Below, piece after piece: positions 25,985 to 34,876 of a stretch of DNA of 64,000 bases. Origin of the DNA: PALSA-612 sp963776375 (GTDB lineage: Bacteria; Actinomycetota; Thermoleophilia; Gaiellales; Gaiellaceae). The position numbers were made by a program, and so were the translations under genes. Within the stretch, counting starts at the first letter, position 1; the number at the start of each line of letters is the position of its first letter. A model generated the notes under the pieces. That model was not told the DNA's origin. It saw only the letters and a list, made by a program, of their open reading frames with translations, and did not search any database. Location: contig CAVZMF010000002.1 in assembly GCA_963776375.1 (NCBI GenBank), positions 1,178,001 to 1,242,000 of the forward strand. Direction: 5' to 3'.

Positions 25985-27670
25985 CTACGTGAGCGTGTAC
26001 TCGGGCCCTGCGCCGCCCTCGGGCGGGGTGAGGCGGCCGCCCTTGGCCGTGATCGCGCCGCACTGGACGCAGTTCGACGGCGTGACGACGACCTGCACCT
26101 TGCCCGCGTCCTCGGGGCCGATCTCGTACACCTGCGCCGGGCACATCCGCACCCACATGTCCGCGAGCTCCCTCGGGACCCGCGTCTCGATGCGGATGTG
26201 GTTGGGCGCGTCGTCGCGCGTCTTGTTGCCGCTCAGGTAGACCGACGAAAGCTTGTCGAAGGTCAGCTTGCCGTCCGGCGCGGGATAGCTCTTCGCCCGG
26301 TCGGTCCTGATCAGCTCCTGGTCGACGTCGCGCTCGCCTCCGACTCGCTTGTGCGGGACGCGCCCCATCGAGACGGTGGCCGCGCCGGCCGCGGCCGAAC
26401 CGCGCACGAAGCCCTTCTCGAAGACCTGTCGCATGTTGCGGACGCGGAAGAGGTCCTTGCCGATCAGCCCGCCGCGAACGGCCTCGTCGTACGGCTCGAG
26501 CGCATTCGGCCGCCAGACGACCTCGCCCGGCTGCAGCGCGCCGAAGATCGCCTCGGCGGCCAGCATCCCCGACTCGATCGCGTAGTGGATGCCCTTGAGC
26601 GCGGGCACGTTGACGGTGCCGGCGGCGTCGCCGGTGAGCAGGAGGCCCGGCGCATGCATTTCGCGCGGAAGCGCGTACCAGCCTCCCTCGGGGATCGTCT
26701 TCGCTCCCCAGGCGACCCGCTCGCCGCCGTCGAGCAGCCGCCGGATCTTCGGGTGGGTCTTCAGCTCCTGGAGCAGGTCGTGCACGGACAGCTCGGCGTC
26801 GCGGTAGTCGAGCCCGACGACCATGCCGATCGTGAGCATGTCCTCGCCCATGGGGTAGATGAAGGAGCCGCCGAACTCGCGGTACTTCGCCGCGCCGCGA
26901 AGCGGCCAGCCCATCGTGTGGATGATCCGGTCGAGGGGCTTCGCGACCTTCCAGACCTCCTTGACGCCCAGCGCCCATACCTGCGGGTTCTCGCCCTCGA
27001 GCCCGAAGCGGGAGATGGCCGCACCGGTCAGATGCCCTTGCGTCCCCTCGGCCAGCACGGTGACCTGGCCGAGCAGGTCGCTGCCCGGCTCGAACTTCGT
27101 GAGCTGCTCCCCGTCGCGGCCGCGGCCACGGTCGCCCGTGCGCACGCCGCGCACGCGCCCGTCGGTGACGAGCAGCTTCTCCCCGGACGTCTCCGGGAGG
27201 ATGGTCGCGCCGCCCTCCTCCGCCTGCTCGGCGAGCCAGCGGCCGAGCTGCGAGACCGAGGCGACGAGGTTGCCGTGGTTCCGCATCGTCGGCGGGGCGG
27301 GGATCCTGAGCGCCTGCTTCCGGGTGAGGTAGTAGACCGACTCGCCCTCGACGTGCCCGTAGAAGGGCATGTCCGAAATCCGCTTGCGCCCGTCGAAGAG
27401 GCGGCGCAGCGACACCGGGTTGACGACCGCGCCCGAGAGCAGGTGCGCGCCCGGCTTCGAGCCCTTGTCGATGACCGCCACAGGCACGTCGCCGAGCCGC
27501 TCGGCGACCGCGGGCGCGTCCTCGAGCAGCTGCCCGAGCCGGATCGCGCACGCGAGCCCGGCAGGCCCGGCGCCCACGATCAGGACGCCGACCTCGATCG
27601 GCTCCGGGTCGCTCGGCGCCGCGATCACGTCGGCCGGGTCGAACGGCGGCGGGTACTCGGACGGGCGCAC
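25985..27670 (-). CDS. Electron transfer flavoprotein-ubiquinone oxidoreductase (ETF-QO)
   Basis: The 561-residue protein passes electrons from reduced ETF to the quinone pool at the membrane. It has the FAD dinucleotide fold (VGVLIVGAGPAGLACAIRLG), GAHLLSGAVVNP, LTGDAAGTVNVPALKGIHYAIESG and a C-terminal iron-sulfur region. Canonical ETF-QO binds a 4Fe-4S cluster by CP-x(n)-C-x2-C-x2-C. Here the segment reads MCPAQVYE then NCVQCGAITAKGG, so the fourth cysteine is replaced by isoleucine. GTG 27670 overlaps the etfA stop by one base. It forms one operon with etfA and etfB. The enzyme class is clear, but the cluster type is uncertain. Confidence 0.92.
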   Translation of the reverse strand: MRPSEYPPPFDPADVIAAPSDPEPIEVGVLIVGAGPAGLACAIRLGQLLEDAPAVAERLGDVPVAVIDKGSKPGAHLLSGAVVNPVSLRRLFDGRKRISDMPFYGHVEGESVYYLTRKQALRIPAPPTMRNHGNLVASVSQLGRWLAEQAEEGGATILPETSGEKLLVTDGRVRGVRTGDRGRGRDGEQLTKFEPGSDLLGQVTVLAEGTQGHLTGAAISRFGLEGENPQVWALGVKEVWKVAKPLDRIIHTMGWPLRGAAKYREFGGSFIYPMGEDMLTIGMVVGLDYRDAELSVHDLLQELKTHPKIRRLLDGGERVAWGAKTIPEGGWYALPREMHAPGLLLTGDAAGTVNVPALKGIHYAIESGMLAAEAIFGALQPGEVVWRPNALEPYDEAVRGGLIGKDLFRVRNMRQVFEKGFVRGSAAAGAATVSMGRVPHKRVGGERDVDQELIRTDRAKSYPAPDGKLTFDKLSSVYLSGNKTRDDAPNHIRIETRVPRELADMWVRMCPAQVYEIGPEDAGKVQVVVTPSNCVQCGAITAKGGRLTPPEGGAGPEYTLT

Positions 27671-28629
27671 TAGCTCTTCCGTGCGCGCACGAGCTCGGTC
27701 AGCTTCGGGACGATCTCGTTCACGTCGCCGACGACACCGAGGTCGCAGAACTCGAAGATGGGCGCGTTCGAGTCCTTGTTGATGGCGACGATCGTGCCGG
27801 AGGCCTGCATCCCGACCTTGTGCTGGATCGCGCCGGAGATCCCGCAGGCGATGTAGAGCTTCGGCGAGACCGTCTTGCCCGTCTGGCCGACCTGCGACGG
27901 ATAGGGGTACCAGCCGGCGTCGACGACCGCACGGGTAGCGCCGACCGCGCCGCCGAGCGCCTTCGCGAGCTCCTCGAGCATCCCGAACCCCTCGGGCTTG
28001 CCCAGCCCGCGGCCGCCGGCCACGATCACGTCGGCGTCCTCGATGGACGGCCCGGAGCGCTCCTCGTGCGCCTGCTCGAGCATCACCGCGCCGGTCGAGT
28101 GCTCACGCAGCTCGACCGCGACGTCCTCCACCTCGGCGCTGCCGCCCGTCGCCGCCGGCTCGAACGAGCCGGTGCGGAAGAGCGCGAGGCGCGGCGTCGA
28201 CTTCCAGCCGACGTCGACGAGCACGGAGTCGGCGAGCGCGGGCCGCTTGCCGACCAGCCGGTCGCCGTCGAGCGAGATGTCGGTCAGGTCCCAGTTCAGG
28301 CCTGCGTCGAGCCGCGCGGCGAGCCCGGCGGCGAGGTCGGCGGCCAGCACCGATTGGCCGAACAGGACGGTGTCGAAGCCCTTGCTCTCGACGAGCGGCG
28401 CGAGGACGTCGATGCGCGGCTGCGGGAGCGGTGCCTCGAGCGCCGCATAGTCCGCCACGTAGACCCGCGACGCGCCGTGCTCGCCCGCCTGGGCGGCGAG
28501 GTCCCGCACGCCCGAGCCGGCGAGGACGCCGGCGACGTCACCGCCGAGCGAGGCGGCCTTCGAGAGCACGCCGAGCGCGTTCTTGACGATCTCGCCGCCG
28601 TGATGCTCGAGAAAGACCAGCGTTGCCAC
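27670..28629 (-). CDS. etfA: Electron transfer flavoprotein alpha subunit
   Basis: At 319 residues this is normal EtfA. The C-terminal FAD-binding half shows GGRGLGKPEGF, PYPSQVGQTGKTVSPKLY, ACGISGAIQHKVGM and VAINKDSNAPIFEFCDLGVVGD. With EtfB it collects electrons from acyl-CoA dehydrogenases. GTG 28629 overlaps the etfB stop by one base, and its own stop overlaps the ETF-QO start, so the three genes form a tightly coupled operon. The acyl-CoA dehydrogenase at 37180 is a likely electron donor. Confidence 0.96.
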   Translation of the reverse strand: MATLVFLEHHGGEIVKNALGVLSKAASLGGDVAGVLAGSGVRDLAAQAGEHGASRVYVADYAALEAPLPQPRIDVLAPLVESKGFDTVLFGQSVLAADLAAGLAARLDAGLNWDLTDISLDGDRLVGKRPALADSVLVDVGWKSTPRLALFRTGSFEPAATGGSAEVEDVAVELREHSTGAVMLEQAHEERSGPSIEDADVIVAGGRGLGKPEGFGMLEELAKALGGAVGATRAVVDAGWYPYPSQVGQTGKTVSPKLYIACGISGAIQHKVGMQASGTIVAINKDSNAPIFEFCDLGVVGDVNEIVPKLTELVRARKS

Positions 28630-29408
28630 TAGACGAGCTTCCTGTCGGCGAGGTAGTCGACGATCTTCTGCGCGGCGGAGCCGTCGTCCTCGATCCGCAC
28701 CGACTCGCCGCGCGAGGGCGGCGGCTGCAGGTCGTAGACCTCCGTCTTCGAGCCCGCCTCGCCCACGCGCCCGCCGTCGATGTCGAGGTCGCGGAGCGAG
28801 AGCGTCTCCTGCGGCTTGGACTTCGCGCCCATGATCCCCTTCAGCGACGGGTAGCGCGGCTCGTTGATCGCGTCCGAGACGGCGACCACGGCCGGGAGCG
28901 GCGCCTCGATCCGGTCGTAGCCGAACTCGGTCTGCCGCTTCGCCCGCACCTTGCCCCCGTCCACCTCGAGCTCGGCGGCCTGCGACACGACTGGCCGCTG
29001 GAGCCGCTCGGCGACGGCGGCCCAGAGGACCGCGCCGTCGGAGTCGGACGCCTGCTGGCCGAAGAGGACGAGGTCGGGCTGTTCCCGTTCGAGCACCGCA
29101 GCGAGCACGGCGCTCGTGGCCACGAGGTCGGAGCCCTCGGCCGCGTCGTCCGCGACGAGCAGCGCCCGGTCGGCGCCCATCGCCAGCGCCTTGCGCATCG
29201 CCTCGAGGGCCCGCGCGGGCCCCATCGAGACGAGCACGACCTCGCCGTCGCCGGCGTTCTCCTTGATCCGCAGCGCCTCCTCGACGGCGTTGGCGTCGAA
29301 GGCGTTCAGCCCCGCCTCACCGCCGCGGTCGAGGCGCTTCGTCTGCGGATCGATCCGCTTCGCGGCCCCGGCCTCGGGCACCTGCTTGACGCACACGGCG
29401 ATCTTCAC
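28629..29408 (-). CDS. etfB: Electron transfer flavoprotein beta subunit
   Basis: EtfB, 259 residues from GTG 29408 (VKIAVCVKQVPEA). Family motifs are NAFDANAVEEALRIKE, VSMGPARALEAMRKALAMGADRALL, LFGQQASDSDGA and the AMP/FAD-contact region near the C-terminus (EAPLPAVVAVSDAINEPRYPSLKGIMGAKSK). It is the first gene of etfB-etfA-ETF-QO. The 55-base gap to the divergent peptidase gene at 29464 must hold promoters for both directions. Confidence 0.96.
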   Translation of the reverse strand: MKIAVCVKQVPEAGAAKRIDPQTKRLDRGGEAGLNAFDANAVEEALRIKENAGDGEVVLVSMGPARALEAMRKALAMGADRALLVADDAAEGSDLVATSAVLAAVLEREQPDLVLFGQQASDSDGAVLWAAVAERLQRPVVSQAAELEVDGGKVRAKRQTEFGYDRIEAPLPAVVAVSDAINEPRYPSLKGIMGAKSKPQETLSLRDLDIDGGRVGEAGSKTEVYDLQPPPSRGESVRIEDDGSAAQKIVDYLADRKLV

Positions 29409-29463
29409 GGCGCGGAATCTATCCGAGCGGGTGCGACGACCCGCCGGGAAGCCTGCTAGGGTC

Positions 29464-30405
29464 ATGCCTCCGGAGCGCGAACCCGTGCGTGTGATCAACC
29501 GCCGGACGACAGCCCTCGGCGTCGGACTCGTCGCCACCCTCGTCTCTTCCGCGATCCTCGTCGGCGGAGTGAGTGCGGCTGCGCAGAAGGCCGTGCCGCG
29601 GCTCGTCTTCCCCGTCGTCGGGCCGGTCAGCTACAAGGACGACTTCGGCGACCCGCGGGCGAAGTGGCCGCATCCCGGGAACGACCTGATGGCCGAGAAG
29701 CGGCAGATCGCCGTCGCCGCCGAGGCGGGCAAGATCAAGTACTGGACGCGCTCGCCGACGGCCGGCTGCATGCTCTACCTGTACGGCAAGAGCGGCACGA
29801 GCTACCAGTACATCCACCTGAACAACGACCTGACGGACGGCAACGACAACCGCGGGAAGTGCGTCGCCGGCACGGCCTACGCGCCCGGGCTCAAGGACGG
29901 GGCCTCCGTCCGGGCGGGGCAGGCGATCGGCTTCGTGGGCGACTCCGGCGACGCGAACGGCATCCACCCGCATCTCCATTTCGAGGTGCACCCGAGCGAC
30001 GGCGCGGCCGTCGACCCCTTCCCGTACCTGGGCAAGGCGATGCATCTGCTCGTCCCCGTCGATCCCAAGGTGACGTTCTCGCTCTCCGCCGAGGGGAGGT
30101 TGACGCGATGGACCGAGAACCGGCTGACGCTCGCGCTGACCTCGATGACGATCTTCCCCGGCGGGCTGAAGGTGACGGGGGTGCGGTCGCTCGTGCTCTC
30201 GGTGCCGACCTCGGCGCAGGTAGACGAGGGTGACGGCTCGGTCGTCGCCGCCGACCCGGCGTTGTTGCCCGACCTCGCCGGCCGCAATGTGGTCGTGCTG
30301 ACGTCGCCCGCGAGGGCGACGCTCGCGGTGGCGGTCGCGCGGCCGGGGGCGATCAACGCCTCCCGGATCGCAGCCGTGACGCAGGTCGCCCCCGGCGGGC
30401 CCTGA
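29464..30405 (+). CDS. Exported M23-family metallopeptidase
   Basis: The 313-residue protein has an N-terminal hydrophobic segment (TALGVGLVATLVSSAILVGGVSAAAQK) that looks like a signal peptide or anchor. The M23 domain (about residues 40-195) shows the zinc ligands HPGND and HPHLHFEV, so it is predicted to cleave peptidoglycan cross-links or stems outside the membrane. The C-terminal 100 residues have no domain I recognise. ATG 29464 is used, with GTG 29485 as an alternative. It is divergent from the etf operon. Confidence 0.87.
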   Translation: MPPEREPVRVINRRTTALGVGLVATLVSSAILVGGVSAAAQKAVPRLVFPVVGPVSYKDDFGDPRAKWPHPGNDLMAEKRQIAVAAEAGKIKYWTRSPTAGCMLYLYGKSGTSYQYIHLNNDLTDGNDNRGKCVAGTAYAPGLKDGASVRAGQAIGFVGDSGDANGIHPHLHFEVHPSDGAAVDPFPYLGKAMHLLVPVDPKVTFSLSAEGRLTRWTENRLTLALTSMTIFPGGLKVTGVRSLVLSVPTSAQVDEGDGSVVAADPALLPDLAGRNVVVLTSPARATLAVAVARPGAINASRIAAVTQVAPGGP

Positions 30406-30461
30406 CCCGCCGCGACAAGCTGATCGACAGCCGGCACCTCGTCCTCCGAGGCCATGTACGG

Positions 30462-30590
30462 GGGACAGTCCCTGATACGTCTTTGTAACTCCGCGTTTCG
30501 CCTGCTCAGAGCCTCGCGGGCCGGCTGGCGGGGACATGTCCGACTGCTCCCAACGGCCATGTCCGGCCAGGCGCGCGGACACGCCCGACC
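30462..30590. repeat. Intergenic palindromes built on GGGACA/TGTCCC
   Basis: The 194 bases between the convergent peptidase and enoyl-CoA hydratase genes contain GGGACAGTCCC (30462-30472) and the perfect 10-base palindrome GGACATGTCC (about 30533-30542), then CATGTCCGG and CGGACACGCC. No gene is seen. Position between convergent genes suggests transcript ends or a short interspersed repeat. Related hairpins occur at 41992-42018 and 53231-53243. Confidence 0.4.
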
Positions 30591-30599
30591 AGGACGAGC

Positions 30600-31379
30600 T
30601 CAGCGCCCGGGGAACTTCGGCTCGCGCTTCTCGATGAAGGCGGTCATGCCTTCGGTCTGGTCCTCGCTCGCAAACAGGGCGCCGAAGCCCGTCGCCTCGG
30701 CGACGAGGTTCTCCACGTGGTCGCCCTGCAGCGCGTGGTTGACGGCGACCTTCGCGGCGGCGAGCGCGACCGGGCTCCCTGCCGCCAGCGCGCCCGCCGT
30801 CTCGCCGACGCGCTCCATCAGCTCCTCCGGCTCGTAGACGGCGCTGACGAGCCCGATCCGGAGCGCCTCCTGGGCGTCGATCGTCCGCCCGGTCAGGATC
30901 AGGTCCTTGGCGACGCCGAGCCCGCAGACGCGCGCCAGCCGCTGGGTGGCGCCCCAGCCGGGGATGATCCCCAGGCCGACCTCGGGCTGGCCGAGCTTGG
31001 CCTTCGAGGACGCGTAGCGCAGGTCGCACGCGAGCGCGAGCTCCATGCCCCCGCCGAGCGCGAAGCCGTTGACTGCGGCGATCGTCGGCTTCGGCATCGT
31101 CTCGAGCAGCTGTCCGCAGTTGTGGCCGAGCTCGCCCCATTCGGCGCCGCCCGCGGCGTCGAGGCCGCTCATGTACTTGATGTCCGCCCCGGCCACGAAC
31201 GCCCGGTCGCCGGCCCCGGTGAGCACGACGACACGCACCGCCGTGTCGTCGCTCAGCTCGAGCAGCCGGTCGCGGAGCTCGGTCGCCGTCGGCAGGTCGA
31301 TCGCGTTGAGCGCGTCGGGACGATCGACCGTCACGGTGGCGACGCCGTCGTCGCGGTCGAAGTCGAAGGTTCCCTGCGG
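30600..31379 (-). CDS. Enoyl-CoA hydratase/isomerase family protein
   Basis: A crotonase-fold protein of about 260 residues. It shows GVATVTVDRPDALNAID, the oxyanion-hole segments GDRAFVAGADIKYMSG and NGFALGGGMELALACDLR, and the catalytic region KLGQPEVGLGIIPGWGATQRL with both glutamates of classical enoyl-CoA hydratases. It would hydrate 2-enoyl-CoA in beta-oxidation. The start is unresolved. Similarity begins at TFDFDRDDG (about 31370), but the frame has no ATG, GTG or TTG just before it and is open into the mutase gene across a run of ten G. A GTG at 31334 overlaps the mutase-frame stop but would cut off the first strand. Confidence 0.87.
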   Translation of the reverse strand, partial: PQGTFDFDRDDGVATVTVDRPDALNAIDLPTATELRDRLLELSDDTAVRVVVLTGAGDRAFVAGADIKYMSGLDAAGGAEWGELGHNCGQLLETMPKPTIAAVNGFALGGGMELALACDLRYASSKAKLGQPEVGLGIIPGWGATQRLARVCGLGVAKDLILTGRTIDAQEALRIGLVSAVYEPEELMERVGETAGALAAGSPVALAAAKVAVNHALQGDHVENLVAEATGFGALFASEDQTEGMTAFIEKREPKFPGR

Positions 31380-31796
31380 TCGCCTCGTACCTCCCCCTCC
31401 CCCCCCCCAACCTTCTCGCGCAGGAACTCCACGATCGCGCTCGTCGGAGCGCCGGGCGTGAAGATCTCGGCGACGCCGGCGTCCTTCAGCTCGCGGGCGT
31501 CGGCGCCGGGGATCGTCCCGCCGACGAGGACGAGCACGTCCTCGACCTCGTTCTCGCGCAGGAGCTCGAGGATGCGCGGGATCAGCGTCATGTGCGCCCC
31601 GGACAGGATCGAGATGCCGACCGCGTCCGCGTCCTCCTGGATCACGGTCTCGACGATCTGCTCCGGCGTCTGGTGCAGACCCGGTGTAGATCACCTCCAT
31701 CCCGGCGTCGCGCAGGGCCCGTGCGATGACCTTCGCACCGCGGTCGTGGCCGTCGAGGCCCACCTTGGCGATCACCACCCGTGTCTTCCGCGCCAT
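31331..31796 (-). CDS. Methylmalonyl-CoA mutase, cobalamin-binding subunit (frameshifted)
   Basis: ATG 31796 begins MARKTRVVIAKVGLDGHDRGAKVIAR, which carries the DxHxxG cobalamin motif (DGHDRG) whose histidine coordinates cobalt. After IYTG near 31682 the frame changes (one extra base at about 31679-31682) and continues as LHQTPEQIVETVIQEDADAVGISILSG, the SxL and GG motifs (VLVGGTIPGAD) and AEIFTPGAPTSAIVEFLREKV. It is a stand-alone B12 domain of about 130 residues, as in mutases split into catalytic and cobalamin subunits. The catalytic partner is at 33178-34848. The true 3' end is blurred by the G10 tract at 31399-31408, and the formal stop is at 31331. Confidence 0.88.
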
Positions 31797-31810
31797 CGGG
31801 GCGGCAGTAT

Positions 31811-32548
31811 ATGGCCGTGCAGCTGACCGTCGTGGGCTCCTCACCCGCCTGGCCGAACCCCGGCGGGGCACAGTCCGGCTATCTCATCGAGGACGGCGGG
31901 CGCCGTCTGCTGCTCGATTGCGGCCCCGGCGTGCTCGCAAGGCTGCGCGCGCTCTACGGCGGCTGGCCGCGCGTGGACGCCGTCGTGATCACGCACTGGC
32001 ACCTCGACCACTGGGGCGATCTCGTGCCCTGGGTGTGGGGCAACCTGGCCGGCCCCGGCCGGAACGAGCAGCAGGCCCAGCTCTGGCTGCCGCCGGAAGG
32101 CCGCGAGCGGATCAGGGACTTCGGCGCCCGCCTGGGCTGGGACGACATGTTCGACCAGACGTTCGAGCTGCACGACTACCCCGAGGACGAGCCGGTGGAG
32201 ATCGCCGGCTTCACGCTCGTCGCCCGGCGCCTCCCGCACTACACGCTGCTCACCTTCGGCCTGCGCGTGACGAACGGGGGCCGCACGCTCGCCTATTCGG
32301 GCGACTCCGGCCCCGACGACAGGCTCGCGGAGCTGGCCCGGGACGTCGATCTCTTCGTCTGCGAGGCGACGCTCGAGCGCGGCGAGCTGGACGGGACGCC
32401 GCGCGGGCACCTTTCCGCCGACGAGGCCGTGGCCGCGTTCCACGCCTCGGGGGCGCGACGGCTGCTGCTTACGCACCGGCCCGGAGAGCTGCCGGTCGAG
32501 AACGGGCTCGAACTCGCCTACGACGGGATGGTCGTCGAGATCGACTGA
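31811..32548 (+). CDS. MBL-fold metallohydrolase (RNase Z-like)
   Basis: The 245-residue protein contains the metallo-beta-lactamase signature THWHLDHWGD (HxHxDH), further ligands at LPHYTLLTFG and YSGDSGPDD, and a final histidine in LLLTHRPGE. This pattern fits the RNase Z/ElaC and phosphodiesterase-like branch, but the exosite of tRNase Z is not evident, so substrate is unknown. ATG 31811 gives MAVQLTVVGSSPAWPNPGG. It starts 14 bases from the divergent mutase subunit, which leaves little room for separate promoters. Confidence 0.88.
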   Translation: MAVQLTVVGSSPAWPNPGGAQSGYLIEDGGRRLLLDCGPGVLARLRALYGGWPRVDAVVITHWHLDHWGDLVPWVWGNLAGPGRNEQQAQLWLPPEGRERIRDFGARLGWDDMFDQTFELHDYPEDEPVEIAGFTLVARRLPHYTLLTFGLRVTNGGRTLAYSGDSGPDDRLAELARDVDLFVCEATLERGELDGTPRGHLSADEAVAAFHASGARRLLLTHRPGELPVENGLELAYDGMVVEID

Positions 32549-32560
32549 GGGGCGGCGCCG

Positions 32561-33133
32561 CTACTGCGAGAGCGGGATCGGCGGCTTCCAGTGCGGCTCC
32601 CAGTAACTGACGAGCCAGCGTCCGGTCGGCGAGTCGTGCTCCCGCCGGAGAGCGATGTAGAACCGCAGCGGCCGCTTGCCGGCGTAGACGGCGTGGTTCT
32701 TCGGAACCAGCGTGACCTCGAACTCGACTTCCCGCTGAAGCGAGAACTGCGGGATGAAGGCTGTCGTCGTGGCGTTCTGCGCGTCGAACGGGATGACCGG
32801 GATGTTGCCCTTCATCCACGACGCCTTGGACATCCGGCCCTTCAGGTCGACGTGCACGTTGTCGTACGCCCAGCCGAGGTTCTTGCGCACGACGGCCGTG
32901 AGCAGGAACTTCCGGGCGATTGCAACCGCCTGCGGGTCGACACGGGTCGGCGGGTCCTTCTTGACGGTGTCGGCCGGCACGCTCGAGATCGGAGTGTCCA
33001 GCGCGTGGCTCTTGCTGGGCAGCGCGACCGTGACGATGATCGCGATGATGCCGGCTGCGAGTACGGCCAGGCTCGCGAAGAACGCACGACGCTGCATCCT
33101 CGGCGAGTTCTTGAACTCCTCGAACGAGACCAC
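32561..33133 (-). CDS. Unknown membrane-anchored protein
   Basis: A 190-residue protein with a charged N-terminus, one hydrophobic segment (FFASLAVLAAGIIAIIVTVAL, about residues 18-38) and an extracytoplasmic domain that ends in YWEPHWKPPIPLSQ. The domain is rich in beta-strand-like segments (FEVTLVPKN, LRFYIALRRE, RWLVSYWEP). I do not recognise the family. GTG 33133 gives VVSFEEFKNSPRMQRR. It lies between the MBL-fold gene (convergent) and the mutase catalytic subunit gene on the same strand. Confidence 0.75.
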   Translation of the reverse strand: MVSFEEFKNSPRMQRRAFFASLAVLAAGIIAIIVTVALPSKSHALDTPISSVPADTVKKDPPTRVDPQAVAIARKFLLTAVVRKNLGWAYDNVHVDLKGRMSKASWMKGNIPVIPFDAQNATTTAFIPQFSLQREVEFEVTLVPKNHAVYAGKRPLRFYIALRREHDSPTGRWLVSYWEPHWKPPIPLSQ

Positions 33134-33177
33134 TGCCCATTGAGACTAGCTAACGGGTTGAAAGTTAGGCCGCGATT

Positions 33178-34848
33178 TCAGAACACGGGCGTTTCGCGCC
33201 AGATGCCCCAGACGTCTCTGAAGGCGTCACAGATTTCGCCCATGGTGACGTAGTCGCGGGCGGCGTCGATGATCGGGGGCATGAGGTTGACGTCGTCTCG
33301 GGCGGCGGCCTGTTTCAGCTCGGCGAGCCGTTGTTCGACCGCTTGCGAGTCCCGTTGTGCGCGCAGGGCCTGGACGCGGTCGATCTGCTTGTTCTCGAGC
33401 GCGGGGTCGATCCTGAGGATCTCGAGCTCGGGCTCGTCGTCGAGTGAGTAGCGGTTGACGCCGACGATCACGCGCTGCTCGCGCTCGATCTCGGACTGGT
33501 AGCGGAAGGACGCGTCCGCGATCTCGCGCTGGAAGAAGTTGTCCTTGATCGCCGGGCACAACGCCGCCTAGCTGCTCGATCCTGTCGAAGTACTCGTACG
33601 CCTGCCGCTCGAGCTCGTTCGTCAACGCCTCCACGAAATACGAGCCGCCCAACGGGTCGATCGTGTTCACCACACCGGATTCGTGCGCGATCACCTGCTG
33701 CGTGCGCAGCGCGATCCGCACCGCATGCTCGGTCGGCAACGCCAAAGCCTCGTCGAACGAGTTCGTGTGCAACGACTGCGTCCCGCCCAGCACCGCCGCC
33801 AGCGCCTCCAGTGCGGTGCGCACGATGTTCACCTCCGGCTGCTGCGCCGTCAGCGACACCCCCGCCGTCTGCGAGTGGAAGCGCATCAGCCAGGAGCGCG
33901 GATCCCGCGCACCGTACTTGTCCCTGAGCTCCCGCGCCCAGATCCGCCTGGCCGCCCGGTACTTCGCGATCTCCTCGAAGAAATCGATGTGCGCATTGAA
34001 GAAGAACGACAACCGCGGCGCGAACTCGTCCACGTCCATACCCCGCGCCACGCACGCGTCCACGTACGCGAACCCGTCCGCCAACGTGAACGCCAGCTCC
34101 TGCGCCGCCGTCGATCCCGCCTCGCGGATGTGATAACCGGAAATCGAGACCGGATGCATCCGCGGTAGCTCCCGTGATGCAGAACTCGATCATGTCCACC
34201 ACCAGCCGCATCGACGGCTCCGGCGGGAAGATGAACTCCTTTTGCGCGATGTACTCCTTCAAGATGTCCGTCTGCACCGTCCCCCGCAACGCCCCCCGCG
34301 GCACCCCCTGCTGCTCTCCCACGCACACGTAGAACCCGAGCAGGATCGCCGCCGGCGAGTTGATCGTCATCGACGTCGACACCTCGCCCAGCGGGATGCC
34401 CGCAGAACAGCGTCTCCATGTCCTGAAGCGAGTCGATCGCCACCCCCTCCCGACCCACCTCACCCAAAGAGCGCGGATGATCCGAGTCGTAGCCCATCAA
34501 CGTCGGCATGTCGAACGCCGTCGACAACCCCGTCTGCCCGTGCTCGAGCAGATACCGGAACCGCTCGTTCGTCTCCTTCGCCGTCCCAAACCCCGCGAAC
34601 TGCCGCATCGTCCACAGCCGTCCGCGGTACATCGACGGATACACACCCCGCGTGAACGGCGCCTCACCGGGAAAGCCCAGATCCCGCGCGTAGTCGACGT
34701 CCACGGTGTCCGCCGTATACAACGGCTCCACCGGAACCCCCGACATCGTCTCCAACAGCTCGTCACGGCGCTCCGGCGCAGACGAGTAGCGCTCGTCGCG
34801 CCACCTCTCCGTGGCGTCGAGCTTCCGGCGGTCCTCGGTCGTCGCCAT
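33178..34848 (-). CDS. Methylmalonyl-CoA mutase catalytic subunit (three frameshifts)
   Basis: Restored, this is a 555-residue acyl-CoA mutase large subunit without the cobalamin domain. Similarity runs through PLYTADTVDVDYARDLGFPG, YPSMYRGRLWTMRQFAGFG, YLLEHGQTGLSTAFDMPTLM, GIPLGEVSTSMTINSPAAIL, TVQTDILKEYIAQKEFIFP, the active-site histidine region HPVSISGYHIREAGST and NTIDPLGGSYFVEALT. Frame changes near 34403-34405, 34165-34180 and 33551-33556 each fit one extra base. It interconverts methylmalonyl-CoA and succinyl-CoA with adenosylcobalamin, probably together with the B12 subunit at 31331-31796. A related mutase (for example isobutyryl-CoA) cannot be excluded. The adenosyltransferase gene is nearby at 36151. 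Confidence 0.88.
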
Positions 34849-34876
34849 GCTCGGATTGTAGGGATGCCCCGCGCGG

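Noticed and set aside
26000..27673. Long plus-strand frame opposite the ETF-QO gene
   Set aside because: Composition is that of an antisense shadow, no motif is seen, and the minus-strand ETF-QO gene is fully conserved.
30600..31796. Natural fusion of cobalamin-binding domain and enoyl-CoA hydratase
   Set aside because: In the shared frame the second half of the cobalamin domain reads as arginine-rich nonsense. It needs a frame change at 31680 and another in the G10 tract, so fusion is not supported, though not excluded.
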